DNA from: Podarcis raffonei
Taxonomy: Eukaryota; Chordata; Lepidosauria; Squamata; Lacertidae
DNA: 64,000 nucleotides
Assembly (NCBI RefSeq): GCF_027172205.1
Contig: NC_070611.1
Location: forward strand, 55,051,979-55,115,978
Direction of reading: 5' to 3'
Part shown: one piece after another, positions 13,101 to 23,656 of the stretch
How the letters are laid out: the number at the start of each line of letters is the position of its first letter
How positions within the stretch are numbered: the stretch's first letter is position 1
Translations under genes and position numbers: made by a program
The notes under the pieces: generated by a model
Databases searched by the model: none
Told to the model about the DNA's origin: nothing
What the model saw: only the letters and a program-made list of their open reading frames with translations

Positions 13101-16100
13101 ATATTATTTGCTTCACGGAAAGAAAACCTTCATACATTCAGCCGTCTTAACTTAGTAGGCAGCAGAAAATTATTATTACAGAAACCACATTCTCTTTCTC
13201 CCAAGAGCTGCCTGTTTAACATGCATCATCTTTCATTCTGGTATCTAACTACTTGACTTGAGAAGCTGTGCCTCACCTCAAGCAAGTGGCCTCCTTCTGA
13301 TTCCTCCTTTTACAACAAAATACACTGAAGAACATCTGATCATTCAGGGATGTGGAACCTGTGGCCTTCCAGACACTACTGGAGTCCAACTCCCATCAGT
13401 CCCAGTCAGCACTGGCAAATAGGTGGGGAATAATGGGAGTTTATGGATGTATTTATTCCCTTGATATCCGACCTTCTCCTTCAAGGAGCTCAAGGTGATG
13501 TTTGCCGCTCTCCCCACCTTTTTTAATCCCCACAACAGTGTTAGAAATTAGCCAGGGGCCAGGAACGTTTTGCGACTGGCGCAGGTCCAGCTGCGACCAA
13601 GTTGAGATCTCTGGATGATAGGTTGGCGGCTGACATCTCCACCTGCCTGTTCCCCCCAACCTTTCTTAAGCAGGTGCTTATTTATTTGCATTTATATCTC
13701 ACCTTTTTCTCCAAGTAGAATGTGGTTCACCCCCCCCCCTCCTCAGTTCATTCCTACAGCAACCCTGGTAAAGAGGCTGTGACTGGCCCAAGGTCACCCA
13801 GTGAGCCTCATGACTGAGTGGGGATTTGAACCCAGATCTCCCATGTCCTTGTCCGACAATCTAACCACTACACCACACTGTCTTCCTAGGGTAGCGGCAG
13901 CTCTATAAATTAAGTAGGTAAATAGATATGGGGAAGGCAAAATGTCACTTAGAAAAGGAACTGAAATATTTTCCTGGAAGCTTGAATTTTATTCTGGATT
14001 GGTTTATTTGATGTCTGAATGTGTTGTAAACTGCTTTGAGGTTTTTTATTTAAAATATAAAGCGATATAGAAATGAAATGATTGATAATAAATTAATAAT
14101 AATAATAATTCATTGCAAAAGAGAGAGAGTTGCCTAGACTAGACTAGACTATCTAGGGATGGCAGGCTTGTTGGTTTTGAATGTCTTATGCAGAATTTTT
14201 TTTCTTTTCAATTTCGTTGTTCTGTATGGGACAATGACAATAAAGATTATTGTATCATATCGTATCATATCATATCGACATTCCCTTGCAGTGACATTAA
14301 TTAGTGTTTAAGGTGGCATTTGGGAATTAGCTTATATATCCGAGTTTCTAACACTGCTCTGCAAGGTAGGTTAGGCTGAGAGGCAATGAATGTCCCAAGG
14401 TTCTCCAATGAGCTTCCCTGACTCTGTATAGCTGGGAGTTGCACCAGTTTTCCGAAAGGTTTGGAGATGAACAGCTGGGTGTGGGAAGCGGAGAGAAGAG
14501 CTTGTTTGCCAGGATGAAATGCTCAGCTGCCTGGAGCGTTATCTCACCTCCAAATTTGTGTTTGTCTTAAGCAGAACAAACACAAGGAACAGGATGGGGA
14601 GGTAGGAAGGAAGAATACTGACGCTAAACAGGGCTGTGGTGGCAACTTGTTAAACCACTTAGCCGCATCTCTGCCTGCTATGGGTTCAAGTTCTGGCACT
14701 CTCATCCTTTCTGTTTAACTATAAATGAAAACCTGATCTTGATTAGAGGTGTGGCGGGGACGGGGATGAGAGACGAAGTGGTATAGTAAACTGTTCAAAA
14801 CTGGTGCTTTAACTGCACCAGTTCGACAGATGAAGACAGCTAGATTTGGAACTGGGTGACCAAATGTATAAACCACTTATTCTCTTGTTTCAGCTTGTAT
14901 TCCGCCTCTCAACCCGAAGGCTCCCAAGGCGGTACACAACACAACGTTAAAAGATGCATACCGACACCCCCACACAACACCCCAATAAACCAAAATAATA
15001 AAAGAACCAAATTTACAGACAATCCAGCAAAAATTCCAGTTCTCATAAATGCAATCAAGAGAACAAACAAGCAGCCTGGGCATTAAAGCCCAAGAAGTGC
15101 TGGGTACAGTAGACCTCTCTCCCCCCCCCCCCCGCCCCCTCCCAAATCCTGAAAAATAGTGTGTCCAATGCTTGGGAAACATTTATCCCTTTCCTGCTCT
15201 CTCCCCTAGGCCCGGCAGGCTCACATGAAGTCACTCCTTTGTTTGTTTTTTGTCTTGCCCAACTGATTTGTATCTCTCCCCACCTACTCACCCAGACGCA
15301 CATTTTTCTTGCCACGTCACCCATTTCACGCTCATGGAGCAAGGTGCTGAGGCAAGCCCTTGCCTGGCAGACGCAGGTAAGTTTGGCTAATGGCTCCGAA
15401 CAGATGGTCAGCCTCCTCTGGGAAAGGCATTTTCTCACCAAGTCACACCAAGTGTGTGTGTGTGAGATATATAACATGCCAAGTAGGAAGATGTGTGCTG
15501 TGTCAAGCAAGCTCAGTGCTTTAATTAGAAGCCTCGTAAGTCATTAGTTTTGTTTGCTTTGAGGAGGACGCAGCTGTCTGAAACAAGAATGAGGGTGCTT
15601 GGGTTCTTTTGGTCATTTGGGGGTGGTGGGGTGGGACGGGATTACTGAACCCACACCCTCGCTCCCTCATTTGAACCCTGTTCATAAAAGCTAGATTATT
15701 AGAAATGCTCTTCTGGCAGTTTCCCCCTCACCTTCACTGAGACAGGATAAGTAACCCTGGGGCTGTTCTAACGTAAAGCCAAAATATACGTAGTTTGGAC
15801 ACCACACAAGTGGGCATCAGGCCAGTGTGTTTGCTCCCCTTACTCCCCTCATGTCTGGAGATAATCACGTCCTATTTGGGTTTCTTGCAAATCATAGTTT
15901 CCTGGTTTTTGTCCAAACAGGCAAACCATGGTTTCACACGCCTGCAAACCAGGATAGCCTTGAGAGAGAAAAGGGAGAGGAGGTTGGGTGTGAGACTCCT
16001 CAGGACTCAAACTTGGGATGCGTCTGAAATAATCTATTGCCTTTGCAACAGAACAGGACTGCTCCTTAAAGCAAGTTTTCACCCAAACCCTGAGTCCAGG

Positions 16101-19100
16101 AGTCACAAACCCAATGAAACAATAGTTGCTGGAAACCATAGGAGAGGAAAGTGCCCTTGTACTCAGGCCGTGCTTGCTGGTTTCCCATAGGTTGGCTACT
16201 GTGAGAGAAAGATGCTGGACTGGATGGACTCTGGCCTGATCCAGCAAGCTCTTATGTTCTTATTGCATGTTCAATGGCATATGTCAGCCAAGCAGTGCAG
16301 CAATAGATGGTATCCTACCATAGAGATTTGAAGGTAGAGAGGCTTGGCTATTATGCATTATTCTCCAGCCCTGCACATGGCAGCACTGGAAGGGAAACCA
16401 CGGTGATGGGAGGCTGAGGAATCCCTCGGTCTTTTTCTGTTTTTATAGCTGCTCCATGCAGTCATCCAATACCTGGTGTCAGTGACAGCAAAGCATCAAT
16501 CTGCAGGAGGGAACTTGAGGACACGGGTCTAATAAGGTGCTCCAGACCCCCCACATCTGGCCAAGCCACAGTCCAATATCGGCTGAAGCTGACCCAGACA
16601 GAACCAACCCAAAACATTTTGCAACCCAAGTCCAAGCAGTGAATGGTGCCCTGATTCCAGTCAAAGCACACAGCACACAAAGCCAATCAAAACGTTTTGG
16701 CACCGCAAGCAGAAAAGTCCACAAACGCCTCCCCCATTTCTCCCCTGGCAGTGAAAATACAATACAGTGGTACCTCGGGTTACATACGCTTCAGGTTACA
16801 TACGCTTCAGGTTACAGACTCCGCTAACCCAGAAATAGTACCTCGGGTTAAGAACTTTGCTTCAGGATGAGAACAGAAATCGTGCTCTGGCAGCACGGCA
16901 GCAGCGGGAGGCCCCATTAGCTAAAGTGGTCTTCAGGTTAAGAACAGTTTCAGGTTAAGAACAGACCTCCGGAACGAATTAAGTTCTTAACCCACTGTAA
17001 TAATAAATTAAATAGTGAACAATTTGCTGCCCTTTCATAACTTCCAGAATCAACCACCTGAGGCGACTGCTTCATTCTGTCTAACAGTGGACTCAGGTAA
17101 AGAAAGGACAGGGGTCATTACATAGTTATTTCTTCTGGGCAGAGAAGAGAGGTGCTTCTGCACTCTTCCCACAAACAGCAAATATCTAGGTCACACCTGC
17201 ACTATACATCTGAAGCCTTCTCATGCCCCTTTAAACAGTCTTGACCCTTGGTTTCCCACAAGTGGTATCATACCAATTTAAATGTAAAGTGCAGATGAGT
17301 TCCCAGTTAAACTTTTTCCCTTCCCTGTTTCAGCTTCTACTTCTCTCTTGCGTTCTGCGGAATGCACACACAACGATAAAGCCAAAACAACAGTATTTAT
17401 AAAATGGAATGGCATGCGCCTCACTGAGGAGATGCACCCATAAATTACTCCCACAACCAGGTTGGATTTTATTTAAATCACTAGTCAGTAAGACTTGATT
17501 TAAATCTTTTTTTCTTTTCTTTTTTACAAAAAGACTCATTCTTGCTGGTATAATCTTAATATTTACAACCAGAGGAAGGTTTCGTTTTTGGAATAATACA
17601 GTTATATAAAAAATGACTGATTTGGTTATACTATTAGAAATACATAGAGAGATAATTACGAAATTGTTTTGAGGTTTAACAAGTGAACTGTTTATATTTG
17701 GACAACTTTTCTGATGTACTTTATTGAAAGGAGAAAATAATCATTTCCTTAATAACAATTTAAACAATTTAACTAACAATTTTAGTTTAGTTTAGTTTAA
17801 TTTAGTTTAGTTTAGTTAAACAATTTATTTAACTAAAGCAATAACATATGTATCCATATATATGTAGCATATGTATCCATGTTTTTGTTTGTTTTTTTAA
17901 AAAAAACTTAGACGGAGTTTTAGCACACATGAAAAACTTAAAACAAATCCTTATTTCCTGATGAATAGAGTTTGGACTATAATGTAACTTAAACAGAAAA
18001 CTATCTTTAGAAAGATTTTTCCTTCAAAAGCATTTTATTTTAAAAATCCAATTTAAATCAAAAAAAATGATTTAAATTTTTAAAAATCCAATTATTATTA
18101 TTATTATTATTAATCATTGATTTTTATCCACCCTGCCCACAACCCTGGCACAAGTGCATTCCATACCGTACTCATTAGAGCACTGAGACTATGGGGAAAG
18201 AAAAACGCTTCCCACAACTAAACAAGGCAGTTTAAACAGCGGGAATTTGGGTATCACTGCAAGTTCTACCCTAAGGGAAGAGGTCTAGATCTTGGACAGG
18301 AGCACAATAGTCCCCTCCTACTGCAGTTCACCTGTAACTGGTATTTGCGCTGCCTCTGACACTTTCATACCGTACAGTTACACACTTTAAGCAGCCATGG
18401 CTTCCCTCGAATAATCCTAGGAGCTGTCGCTTGTGACGGGTGCTGAGAGTTACTAGGGGACCCCTATCCCCCTGACAGAGCTGCAGAGTTCTCAGAGTTC
18501 TCTGCAAAGAAGGACTGAGTGCCAAACCACTCCAGGAAATGTTCGCTGCGAATGTGGCCACAGACATTCTGAATAGTAGCCGCTGATGTTAACTGATAGC
18601 GCGTGTTTGCAGGGGATAAGGAAAGTCCTCCACAAAGTGACTAATTCTGACATCAGGAAGACTTTCAATTGAGCCCAAAAGCAGCCCCAAGATTAGAACT
18701 GCAAATTTGTGGTCAGGGAAATAATAGCGAGGCAATCCAGACTTTACTTCCTCCCATTCCTCAACATTCGCAAAGAACGTAACTGGTAAGGCGAAAGGGG
18801 AGGGGGGAGAGAGAGTCTGTTGATGTTGTCATTCGCTTCCTTCCACAGAAGAAGAGGCAAAAGAACTTTGTCACATGAGGGGATGTGAGAAAACAGTGCA
18901 TGGTGTTTCTATTTAAAACTGCTATCCTAGCCTGTGTGATATTTAAGCTACCGTTTCGTCATTAATCATTTTATTTTTTAATATCTAGAAATGACATCTT
19001 GCTATAACTTCCTTGTACTTTTAAATGCATTTGTATTTGCATATTTGGACAGCACTGCGGCTCGACTGTTTGTGCAAGTAGACATAAATCCATAAACTGT

Positions 19101-22100
19101 AATTTGAATTTTTCACTAGTGCTTAACCCATGGATACTAAAAACAAAAACAAAAAACCCCACTTCTCACTGTAGTCTGGTTGAGGCTGGTACTGTCTGCG
19201 AGCCTGTCTACATTCATAAATGACCAACAAATGACTCCACCATTTTTTCGAAGACATCCAAGGGACAGACTTGCAGCCAAAACTCAGGGAAGGCAACAGA
19301 GGGGACAAAAAGATGTGGGCAAAGTTGCAGGAGAATACAGTGACATGGGAAGATGCCTTATACAGTGGTACCTCGGAAGTCAAACAGAATCTGTTCCGGA
19401 AGTCCATTCGACTTCCAAAACATTTGGAAACCAAAGTGTGGCTTCCGAAAACAGACGTTCGGGTTCCAAAGAAGGTTCGCAAACCAGAACACTCACTTCC
19501 GGGTTTGTGGCATTCGCGAGCCAAAACATTCAGCTCGCAAGGCATTCAGAATCCAAGGTAGGATTGTACTGAGATCAGACCATTGGTCCATTGCTGCCTA
19601 CGATGACTAGCAGCAGCTCTCCATATTCCCAGCCCTACCACCGAACACATATGAAGTCTGAAGTCACCCTCCAAGCACTTCCAACACAGAGGGAGAGAAA
19701 AGGCAGCCTCACCAAACAGGAGGATTAGAGACCACCATGCTCCTTTTGCAAGTACTTCTTTCCTCAACCCGCCCCAAACATAGCAGCCATGCGGACACCA
19801 CCAGAAGCAACATCCCAAGAACGATCTAACACGCCATCACACACCTATCCACAACCTTTTCATTACAGGTTTCATAATCAACCCAGCAGATTTTGCACCA
19901 CATGGCTCGGGAATTTGCAAGGCATTTAAAGAACCCTTGAAGTTAAGTGCTCTTCAAGCGAAGCATTAATTATTGAGCTTCACAAAAGCAAGAAGCCACT
20001 CCACAGTCTCTCAAGCAAGGCCAACTCAAGTGGCTAAGACAAAACTGGATGCATGTATGTAAACTGCCTTGGCTGAGCATGGGCAGGGAGGTGAGCCATC
20101 AATACCTGAATTAGGACCAAATAAGATATAAGCTACTTGAACGAACTTGTTGAAGGCGAGCGTGGCATCGGCCAATGCTACAGGTTACCCTGGAAAAAGA
20201 ATCAGCTGGAACGCAGCCCAATCCTTTAGCGTTTTTGCTCAAGTTCAATAGGACTTTATTCCATACAAGAAGAATTGTAGGACTGTCATTGTAGGATACC
20301 CAGGTCATTTTAGGAAGGCCTAAAAAGGCTAAATAAGAGCTTAAGAGCCATGTTAAAGGTAAAGGGACCCCTGACCATTAGGTCCAGTCGCGGACGACTC
20401 TGGGGTTGCGGCGCTCATCTCGCTTTATTGACCGAGGGAGCCGGCGTACAGTTTCCGGGTCATGTGGCCAGCATGACTAAGCCGCTTCTGGCAAACCAGA
20501 GCAGCGCACGGAAACGCCATTTACCTTCCCCCCAGAGCGGTACCTATTTATCTACTTGCACTTTGATGTGCTTTCGAACTACTAGGTTGGCAGGAGCAGG
20601 GACCGATAAACGGGAGATCACCCCGTCGTCATGTTAGAGAGGGTCAAAGGCTTCTCACTGTTTTCACCTGGCAGATGCCCCTAGGATTCCTGCAAGCAGA
20701 AGCTGAGTGCAATTGCAGTCTCCCCACCTGAGGTTTCCAGAAACTGGTATTCATATTGCCTCCCATAACATGATCGACCTAGCTGGTAGACACTGATAGA
20801 CTTATCCCCCATGAGTTTTATCTAATCCTCTTTTAAAGACAAGCTGGCAGCTGTCACCCTATCTTGCAGCAGCTATGATGTTATCTTTTTTATTTAGACA
20901 AAATGTTTTTTTACTTAAACAGGCTTTTGGCCTACAAGCCGGCTTGTGAACATACTGAAACTGGTTTTCACTAGGTTTTTTAAATGACTGATGTTTTTTT
21001 ACCTGTCTTGTTTTTAAATGGTGTATTTCACAGCTATTTCTATATCTATTTTTAATATATTTCATTGCATTATTGTTGTTAGTTGCCTTCAGTAACCTCC
21101 AGTGAAAAAGCAGGAAACAATTTTAAAAAACAAAACCCACACAATTTGCATATATTTCCAAAGAACTTGTTTAAACTGTTGAAAACCTGCCACATATTCA
21201 TGCAACAGGATGTAGGTAAAGGACACAACACAAGAAATGAGGAAATATTGAGCCACTCCAAAAAGATTCACGCTGCAGAAACTTCACAGTGAAAATGGTA
21301 CTCAGTTTTGCTTATCCTTACAAAAGCAAGGCTGGGCTTAATTCTTCCTGTTAATGTTCAAAAACAAAGATTACTCCAGGAATATGCGTCAATGCCTTTA
21401 AGCATGTGCAGAATATTTTTCTCCCCACCAGCCAAGTAACCACAAACAATCCTTGTAAAGCTGGAGTTAAAGAGCAGGACATCCAGGATCAATAGCATTT
21501 GGGAGCTTTCTGATGCCACAAATCTCTCATTTTAACACAAGGGTTGCCAACCTTTTTGTGCCAATGGGCACATTTGCAAACCGGATAAACTATTGCTGGC
21601 ACCCCACAACATTTCCAATGGGCAACAACAGAATTTACCCATTTCAGCCAGAAGGGAAGGGACCCTTCTGGTTACAGGGAATGGCTTTGCAAGCACGCTG
21701 GTGACCTCTAACAGGTTTCATACTATATCGGCTTAAGACAGTCCTTCCAACTACTCCTAATTGGTAACATTCATACAGAACATAACAGAAAAGATATCTT
21801 CAACTTTGCAGGTGAGAATGCAATGGGGTCTGACCCAAGGCCCATCTAGTCCATCATTCCGCTTCCCAGAGTGGCCAATAAGACACCTTTGGGAAGCCCA
21901 CAAGCAGCGCTTGAAGGCAACAGCCTTCCCTTGTTATTTGGTCTTCAGAAACTGGTAGTCTGTGGCATATTGCCTCAGAACAGTATGGCTCCTTTTAGCC
22001 ATAATGGCTGGTAAGACCCGTCTTCCTCCGCGAATTTGTTTGATCCTCCCCAAAAGCTACCTAAACAAACCCACAGCTCATTGCTACATTCTGTGGCAGC

Positions 22101-23656
22101 GCATTGTGTAAGGCAGTGCAGTGCTTCTGGATGATGCTGGACTACAAATCCCATCAGTCTCAAGCAGCATGGCCAATGGCTGTGGTTGATGGGAGTTGTA
22201 GTCCACCAGTATCTGAAGGATACCCCATTGGCTACCCTGGTTGCAAGTTAAGATACGTAGTGAGAAGCGATACACCCTTTTTGTCCATCCACAATCAACA
22301 CCCATCAATGTAATTGGGTAATTCCAAGTATTATGGGAGATGGAGAGAGAGAAATCCCTTCATGTCTGCCATTAAGAGCAGCAGAGACGGACAGACCAAC
22401 CTGGGCATTTAAGGGTACTAGGAAGTCCTCTTGGGACAGCTCCACCAGAACAAGCACAACTGTGCACTTGTGCAATTCAATGACACTTCCACTGGAAAAC
22501 GTCCCAGAGAATCAAGCGCCATGTTCATGGATGCACCAGTGGGGAAGGGGGGACCATGTGTATTTTTCACACCAGGCATCCAAATGCTTTGGGCTAAGCC
22601 CCTGGAGTTGTACCCTGAAGTTGCAGTTTGAGAGGTCAAGGGTCAATGGTGCAGGCCCTACTGCTTCCAACAGGGCCTCTCTGAACACAGTGGGTAGACA
22701 GCGTATGACTCTATCCCCTTCCATCTCTGGAGATGTCTTCCGAAGGATACCTGTGTGGGAGGGGGATGCTACACAATTGGGGCAAACATGGCACTGTCCC
22801 ACTAGCCTCAGTTTGCCCTCAGCCAGGCCCCACCTGCCTGCCTTGTCTGCTTACAACCAATCAGACCTTTCATCCTCAACGGACATCATCAGCCACCACT
22901 GAGGTGACTGCCACGAAGGGCATCCATGACTCACAGAGGGTGGAGACACTATTAAGTTTTCCATTAGGAAAAGCCTGGTGGAAAAGCAAACAGGTGCAAG
23001 TCACCTTCCCTGCCCATGGCTGATATCTTCATGGCTGATATCTTAAGAATCTCTATGGGCATCATAAGGTAGAAGGAAAAGAGGTGACACATCCCTAATG
23101 CCAACCTACCGGTTGGTTTCCTTCCTGGGAAGGTGTATGCCGACCTGCAGCAGCAGCTTAAAGGAGGGCCAGGGGAGCGCCCTTTGTGCATGGTCAGAGG
23201 AACTCGGTTCTGCCAGAAAGCAACCCAAAGGGGGAGAGACCACACACACACAAGCTTCTATTGAGGTCTTGCTGCTGTAAAGGCACCCACCACCACGCAC
23301 AACCCGGGATGTCAAGGGGGGGGGATGGGTGCAAATCCGAGTCCCTTCCTCCTCCACCGGGGGAAAGGGAGATCCGGCGAGGGCATCCCTAAGCGATTCC
23401 GCTGCAAGCAGCCCTTACCCGTGCGGGGATCGAAGGTGACCACGAACACGGCCAAGATCTGGTCCTCCTCCACCTGCTCGGCTCCTTCCTGCTCCTGGAG
23501 GCGCCCGCCGGGGCCGCCGCCACCGCCGGCGGCTGCCTCCCCCTTGACGCCAGAGCAGGAGCCCCCCCAGCCGCCGGGCTCGCCGGACTCCGGGAGGGAG
23601 ACGGCCGGGCCCTCGGCCCAGAAGAGCAGCGGCGCGTCGTCGGCTTGCTCCACCAT
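2508..23656 (-). CDS. DENND11: DENND11 (LCHN/KIAA1147), DENN-domain protein, 9 coding exons
   Basis: Coding exons on the minus strand: 23656-23419, 10831-10732, 9744-9586, 8564-8417, 7432-7294, 5596-5465, 4231-4081, 3281-3213, 2703-2508. They sum to 1332 nt (443 residues plus TAA), every junction keeps frame, and acceptors end in AG. Recognition rests on near-identity to the vertebrate protein as remembered: N-terminal MVEQxDxAPLL, [20 protein letters not shown] (exon 3), [12 protein letters not shown] (exon 4), [15 protein letters not shown] (exon 5), [13 protein letters not shown] (exon 6), [20 protein letters not shown] (exon 7), [15 protein letters not shown] and the C-terminal VIDNPCC (exon 9). 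The human protein is about 455 residues, so the length fits. DENN proteins are generally Rab exchange factors; this member's own activity is less established. The start lies in a strong context (GCCATGG) inside a CpG island. The exon 7 donor (GTAGCA) is weak. The Gly/Ala-rich stretch after the N-terminus is low-complexity. Confidence 0.97.
4385..4980 (+). mobile_element. LINE 3' end (CR1/L2 group) split by a MITE
   Basis: 4385-4530 encodes the end of a LINE reading frame. The frame resumes at 4746 with [10 protein letters not shown], a motif seen at the C-terminus of such LINEs. The 3'UTR follows (GTGAACTGCCCTGAGATCTAC), with an (ATT)n tail at about 4945-4975. The TA-flanked MITE at 4531-4745 sits between. 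Lies in DENND11 intron 6, antisense to the gene. Confidence 0.65.
4531..4745 (+). mobile_element. TA-flanked MITE (CAGTGGTACC family), copy 1
   Basis: Starts CAGTGGTACCTTGGGTTA and ends with its inverse (ACTCGAAGTACCACTG), flanked by TA on both sides. The TIR and TA target resemble the pogo/Tigger branch of Tc1/mariner. 215 bp, no coding capacity. Inserted in a LINE 3' end. Confidence 0.8.
5762..5797. repeat. (GT)n/(AC)n inverted simple repeat
   Basis: A (GT)n run, the spacer ATAG and an (AC)n run face each other, so the strand can fold back on itself. Directly abuts the Sauria SINE. Confidence 0.9.
5799..6136 (-). mobile_element. Sauria SINE, near full length
   Basis: On the minus strand it reads the tRNA-like head (GGTTCGAAT-type B box, here 6075-6095), the body with GAAAGCACGTCCAAGTGCAAG, and the tail with ACCTTT units at the plus-strand start. 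tRNA-derived squamate SINE, in DENND11 intron 5. It is bounded by simple repeats on both sides, so no target duplication can be read. Confidence 0.9.
6137..6179. repeat. (AT)n microsatellite
   Basis: About 21 AT units directly at the 5' end of the SINE; self-complementary and likely length-variable. Confidence 0.95.
6738..6985. repeat. large imperfect inverted repeat (probable MITE)
   Basis: The left arm 6738-6827 (GGTTTCAGATAG ... GGACACAAATTT ... GGCTCATTTACC) matches the reverse of the right arm 6911-6985. The arms are clearly similar, with one gap of about 13 bases. The loop is about 83 bases. No target duplication was found. In DENND11 intron 5. Confidence 0.7.
9077..9302 (+). mobile_element. 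TA-flanked MITE (CAGTGGTACC family), copy 2
   Basis: Starts CAGTGGTACCGCAGGTTA and ends AACCCGAGGTACCACTG. TA follows the right end; the left neighbour is GA, so the duplication has decayed on that side. DENND11 intron 3. Confidence 0.85.
9840..9900 (+). mobile_element. CR1-type 3' end
   Basis: GCAGGGGGTTCGACTAGATAA through ACAATTCTATGATT, the conserved terminal block and ATTCTATG tail of CR1 LINEs and their SINE partners. Fragment only. Confidence 0.55.
10098..10300 (-). mobile_element. LINE 3' end with (ATT)n tail
   Basis: A run of about 17 ATT units (10098-10149) is followed by TATACCCCACCCTCCCC and GGGCTCAGGGCAGCTAACA. This is the reverse complement of a LINE 3'UTR ending in (AAT)n. In DENND11 intron 2, same strand as the gene. 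Confidence 0.6.
11640..11708 (-). mobile_element. MIR/CORE-like SINE, part 1 (split by an LTR)
   Basis: GAGGTAGGTTAGGCTGAGA and GCCCAAGGTCACCCAGTGAG, the body of a common tRNA-derived SINE. Its continuation GGGATTTGAACCTAGGTCTCC lies at 12330-12351, on the far side of the LTR. Confidence 0.6.
11709..12326 (-). mobile_element. solo LTR fossil nested in a SINE
   Basis: A segment of about 620 bases that interrupts an older SINE. On the minus strand it begins TGTGATGG and ends GTCATCA (TG...CA). An AATAAA signal lies about 70 bases before its end, followed by a U5-like stretch. No internal region is present, so it looks like a solo LTR. Family uncertain (Ty3-like or endogenous retrovirus). No target duplication could be read with confidence; moderate age. 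Confidence 0.5.
12375..12501. mobile_element. intact hAT MITE with 8-bp target duplication
   Basis: 127 bp near-palindrome. The left end CAGGCATAGGCAAA matches the inverse of the right end, CAAGCATAGGCAAA; the arms continue with GGCCCTCCAGATGTTTTGGG. It is flanked by perfect CTCTTAAC duplications at 12367-12374 and 12502-12509. The CAG ends and 8-bp duplication mark the hAT superfamily. DENND11 intron 1. Confidence 0.92.
13684..13885 (-). mobile_element. MIR/CORE-like tRNA SINE
   Basis: Contains GACTGGCCCAAGGTCACCCA, GGGGATTTGAACCCAGATCT and ACCACTACACCACACTG, which is the reverse complement of a tRNA-like head plus core. Interrupted by a C run at about 13731. Confidence 0.65.
13995..14115 (+). 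mobile_element. LINE 3' end fragment
   Basis: GTAAACTGCTTTGAGG followed by AAAGCGATATAGAAATGAAATG and an (AAT)n tail, typical of the 3'UTR of CR1/L2-group LINEs in reptiles. Confidence 0.5.
14141..14275 (+). mobile_element. LINE-like 3' tail with (TATCA)n
   Basis: ATGGGACAATGACAATAAAGATTATT followed by repeats of TATCATATCG-type pentamers, resembling a LINE 3' end. The clade is not certain. Confidence 0.35.
15119..15136. repeat. poly-C run
   Basis: C-rich homopolymer of about 18 bases with one G; its length is prone to sequencing error. Confidence 0.8.
16125..16265 (+). mobile_element. CR1-like LINE/SINE fragment
   Basis: TTTCCCATAGGTTGGCTACTG and CTGGACTGGATGGACTCTGG...CCTGATCCAGCAAGCTCTTATGTTCTTA, a block repeated throughout squamate genomes. 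Reverse-oriented relatives occur at 8716-8830, 20640-20840 and 21800-22010. Confidence 0.5.
16765..16997 (+). mobile_element. TA-flanked MITE (CAGTGGTACC family), copy 3
   Basis: Starts CAGTGGTACCTCGGGTTA after TA; ends CCCACTG before TA. Its right TIR lacks the GAGGTAC block, and it has a duplicated ACATACGCTTCAGGTT unit near the left end. DENND11 intron 1. Confidence 0.8.
17458..18135. mobile_element. 678-bp non-autonomous hAT element with 8-bp target duplication
   Basis: Left end CAGGTTGGAT, right end ATCCACCCTG (inverse CAGGGTGGAT, 9 of 10 matching). Flanked by perfect CCCACAAC duplications at 17450-17457 and 18136-18143. The interior is very AT-rich with repeated GATTTAAAT motifs near both ends, a (TTTAG)n tract at about 17780-17816 and an ATT run at about 18092. 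No reading frame of note, so it depends on a transposase from elsewhere. DENND11 intron 1. Confidence 0.9.
18345..18560. mobile_element. palindromic MITE ('CAGCCATGGCTTCCC' family), half copy
   Basis: TTTAAGCAGCCATGGCTTCCC, GGGTGCTGAGAGTTACTAGG and GACAGAGCTGCAGAGTTCTC match the left half of the fuller copies at 47190-48005 and 49762-50000. The right half has decayed. Confidence 0.5.
19345..19640 (-). mobile_element. tRNA-Ala-type SINE 3' part, interrupted by a MITE
   Basis: GGGAAGATGCCTTA left of the MITE and TACTGAGATCAGACCATTGG right of it are contiguous in the undisturbed SINE. The body continues to about 19640 with GCAGCAGCTCTCC. The orientation is reversed, so the plus strand starts with the SINE 3' end. 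Confidence 0.65.
19363..19566 (+). mobile_element. TA-flanked MITE, variant family, nested in a SINE
   Basis: Starts CAGTGGTACCTCGGAAGTC and ends CCAAGGTAGGATTG, with TA on both sides (19361-19362, 19567-19568). The interior (TTCCGGAAGTCCATTCG) differs from the main CAGTGGTACC family but the TIR is shared. It splits a tRNA-Ala-type SINE precisely. Confidence 0.75.
20356..20629 (-). mobile_element. Sauria SINE, 5'-truncated, with target duplication
   Basis: The tail (ACCTTT units) and body are present but the tRNA head is missing; it stops at CCCCGTCG. CATGTTA flanks it on both sides (20349-20355 and 20630-20636), so the truncation happened at insertion, not later. DENND11 intron 1. Confidence 0.88.
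20640..20840 (-). mobile_element. CR1-like fragment
   Basis: GGTTTCCAGAAACTGGTATTCA, ATAGACTTATCCCCCATGA and TCTAATCCTCTTTTAAAG belong to a CR1-type repeat common in squamates. A second copy of the same block lies at about 21800-22010. Confidence 0.5.
21800..22010 (-). mobile_element. CR1-like fragment
   Basis: CCATCTAGTCCATCATTCCG, GAAGCCCACAAGCAGCG and TCAGAAACTGGTAGTCTG, the same repeat block as at 20640-20840, more diverged. Confidence 0.5.
22118..22222. mobile_element. hAT-type MITE copy ('TGGGAGTTGTAGT' family)
   Basis: GGACTACAAATCCCATCAG faces GATGGGAGTTGTAGTCC around a centre with GCATGGCCAATGGCTG. No target duplication was read. Confidence 0.6.

Noticed and set aside
22333-22902. 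189-codon plus-strand frame as a new gene
   Set aside because: No recognisable domain, no splice context, equally long frames on the opposite strand, and it sits in a DENND11 intron. Kept only as an unassigned block.
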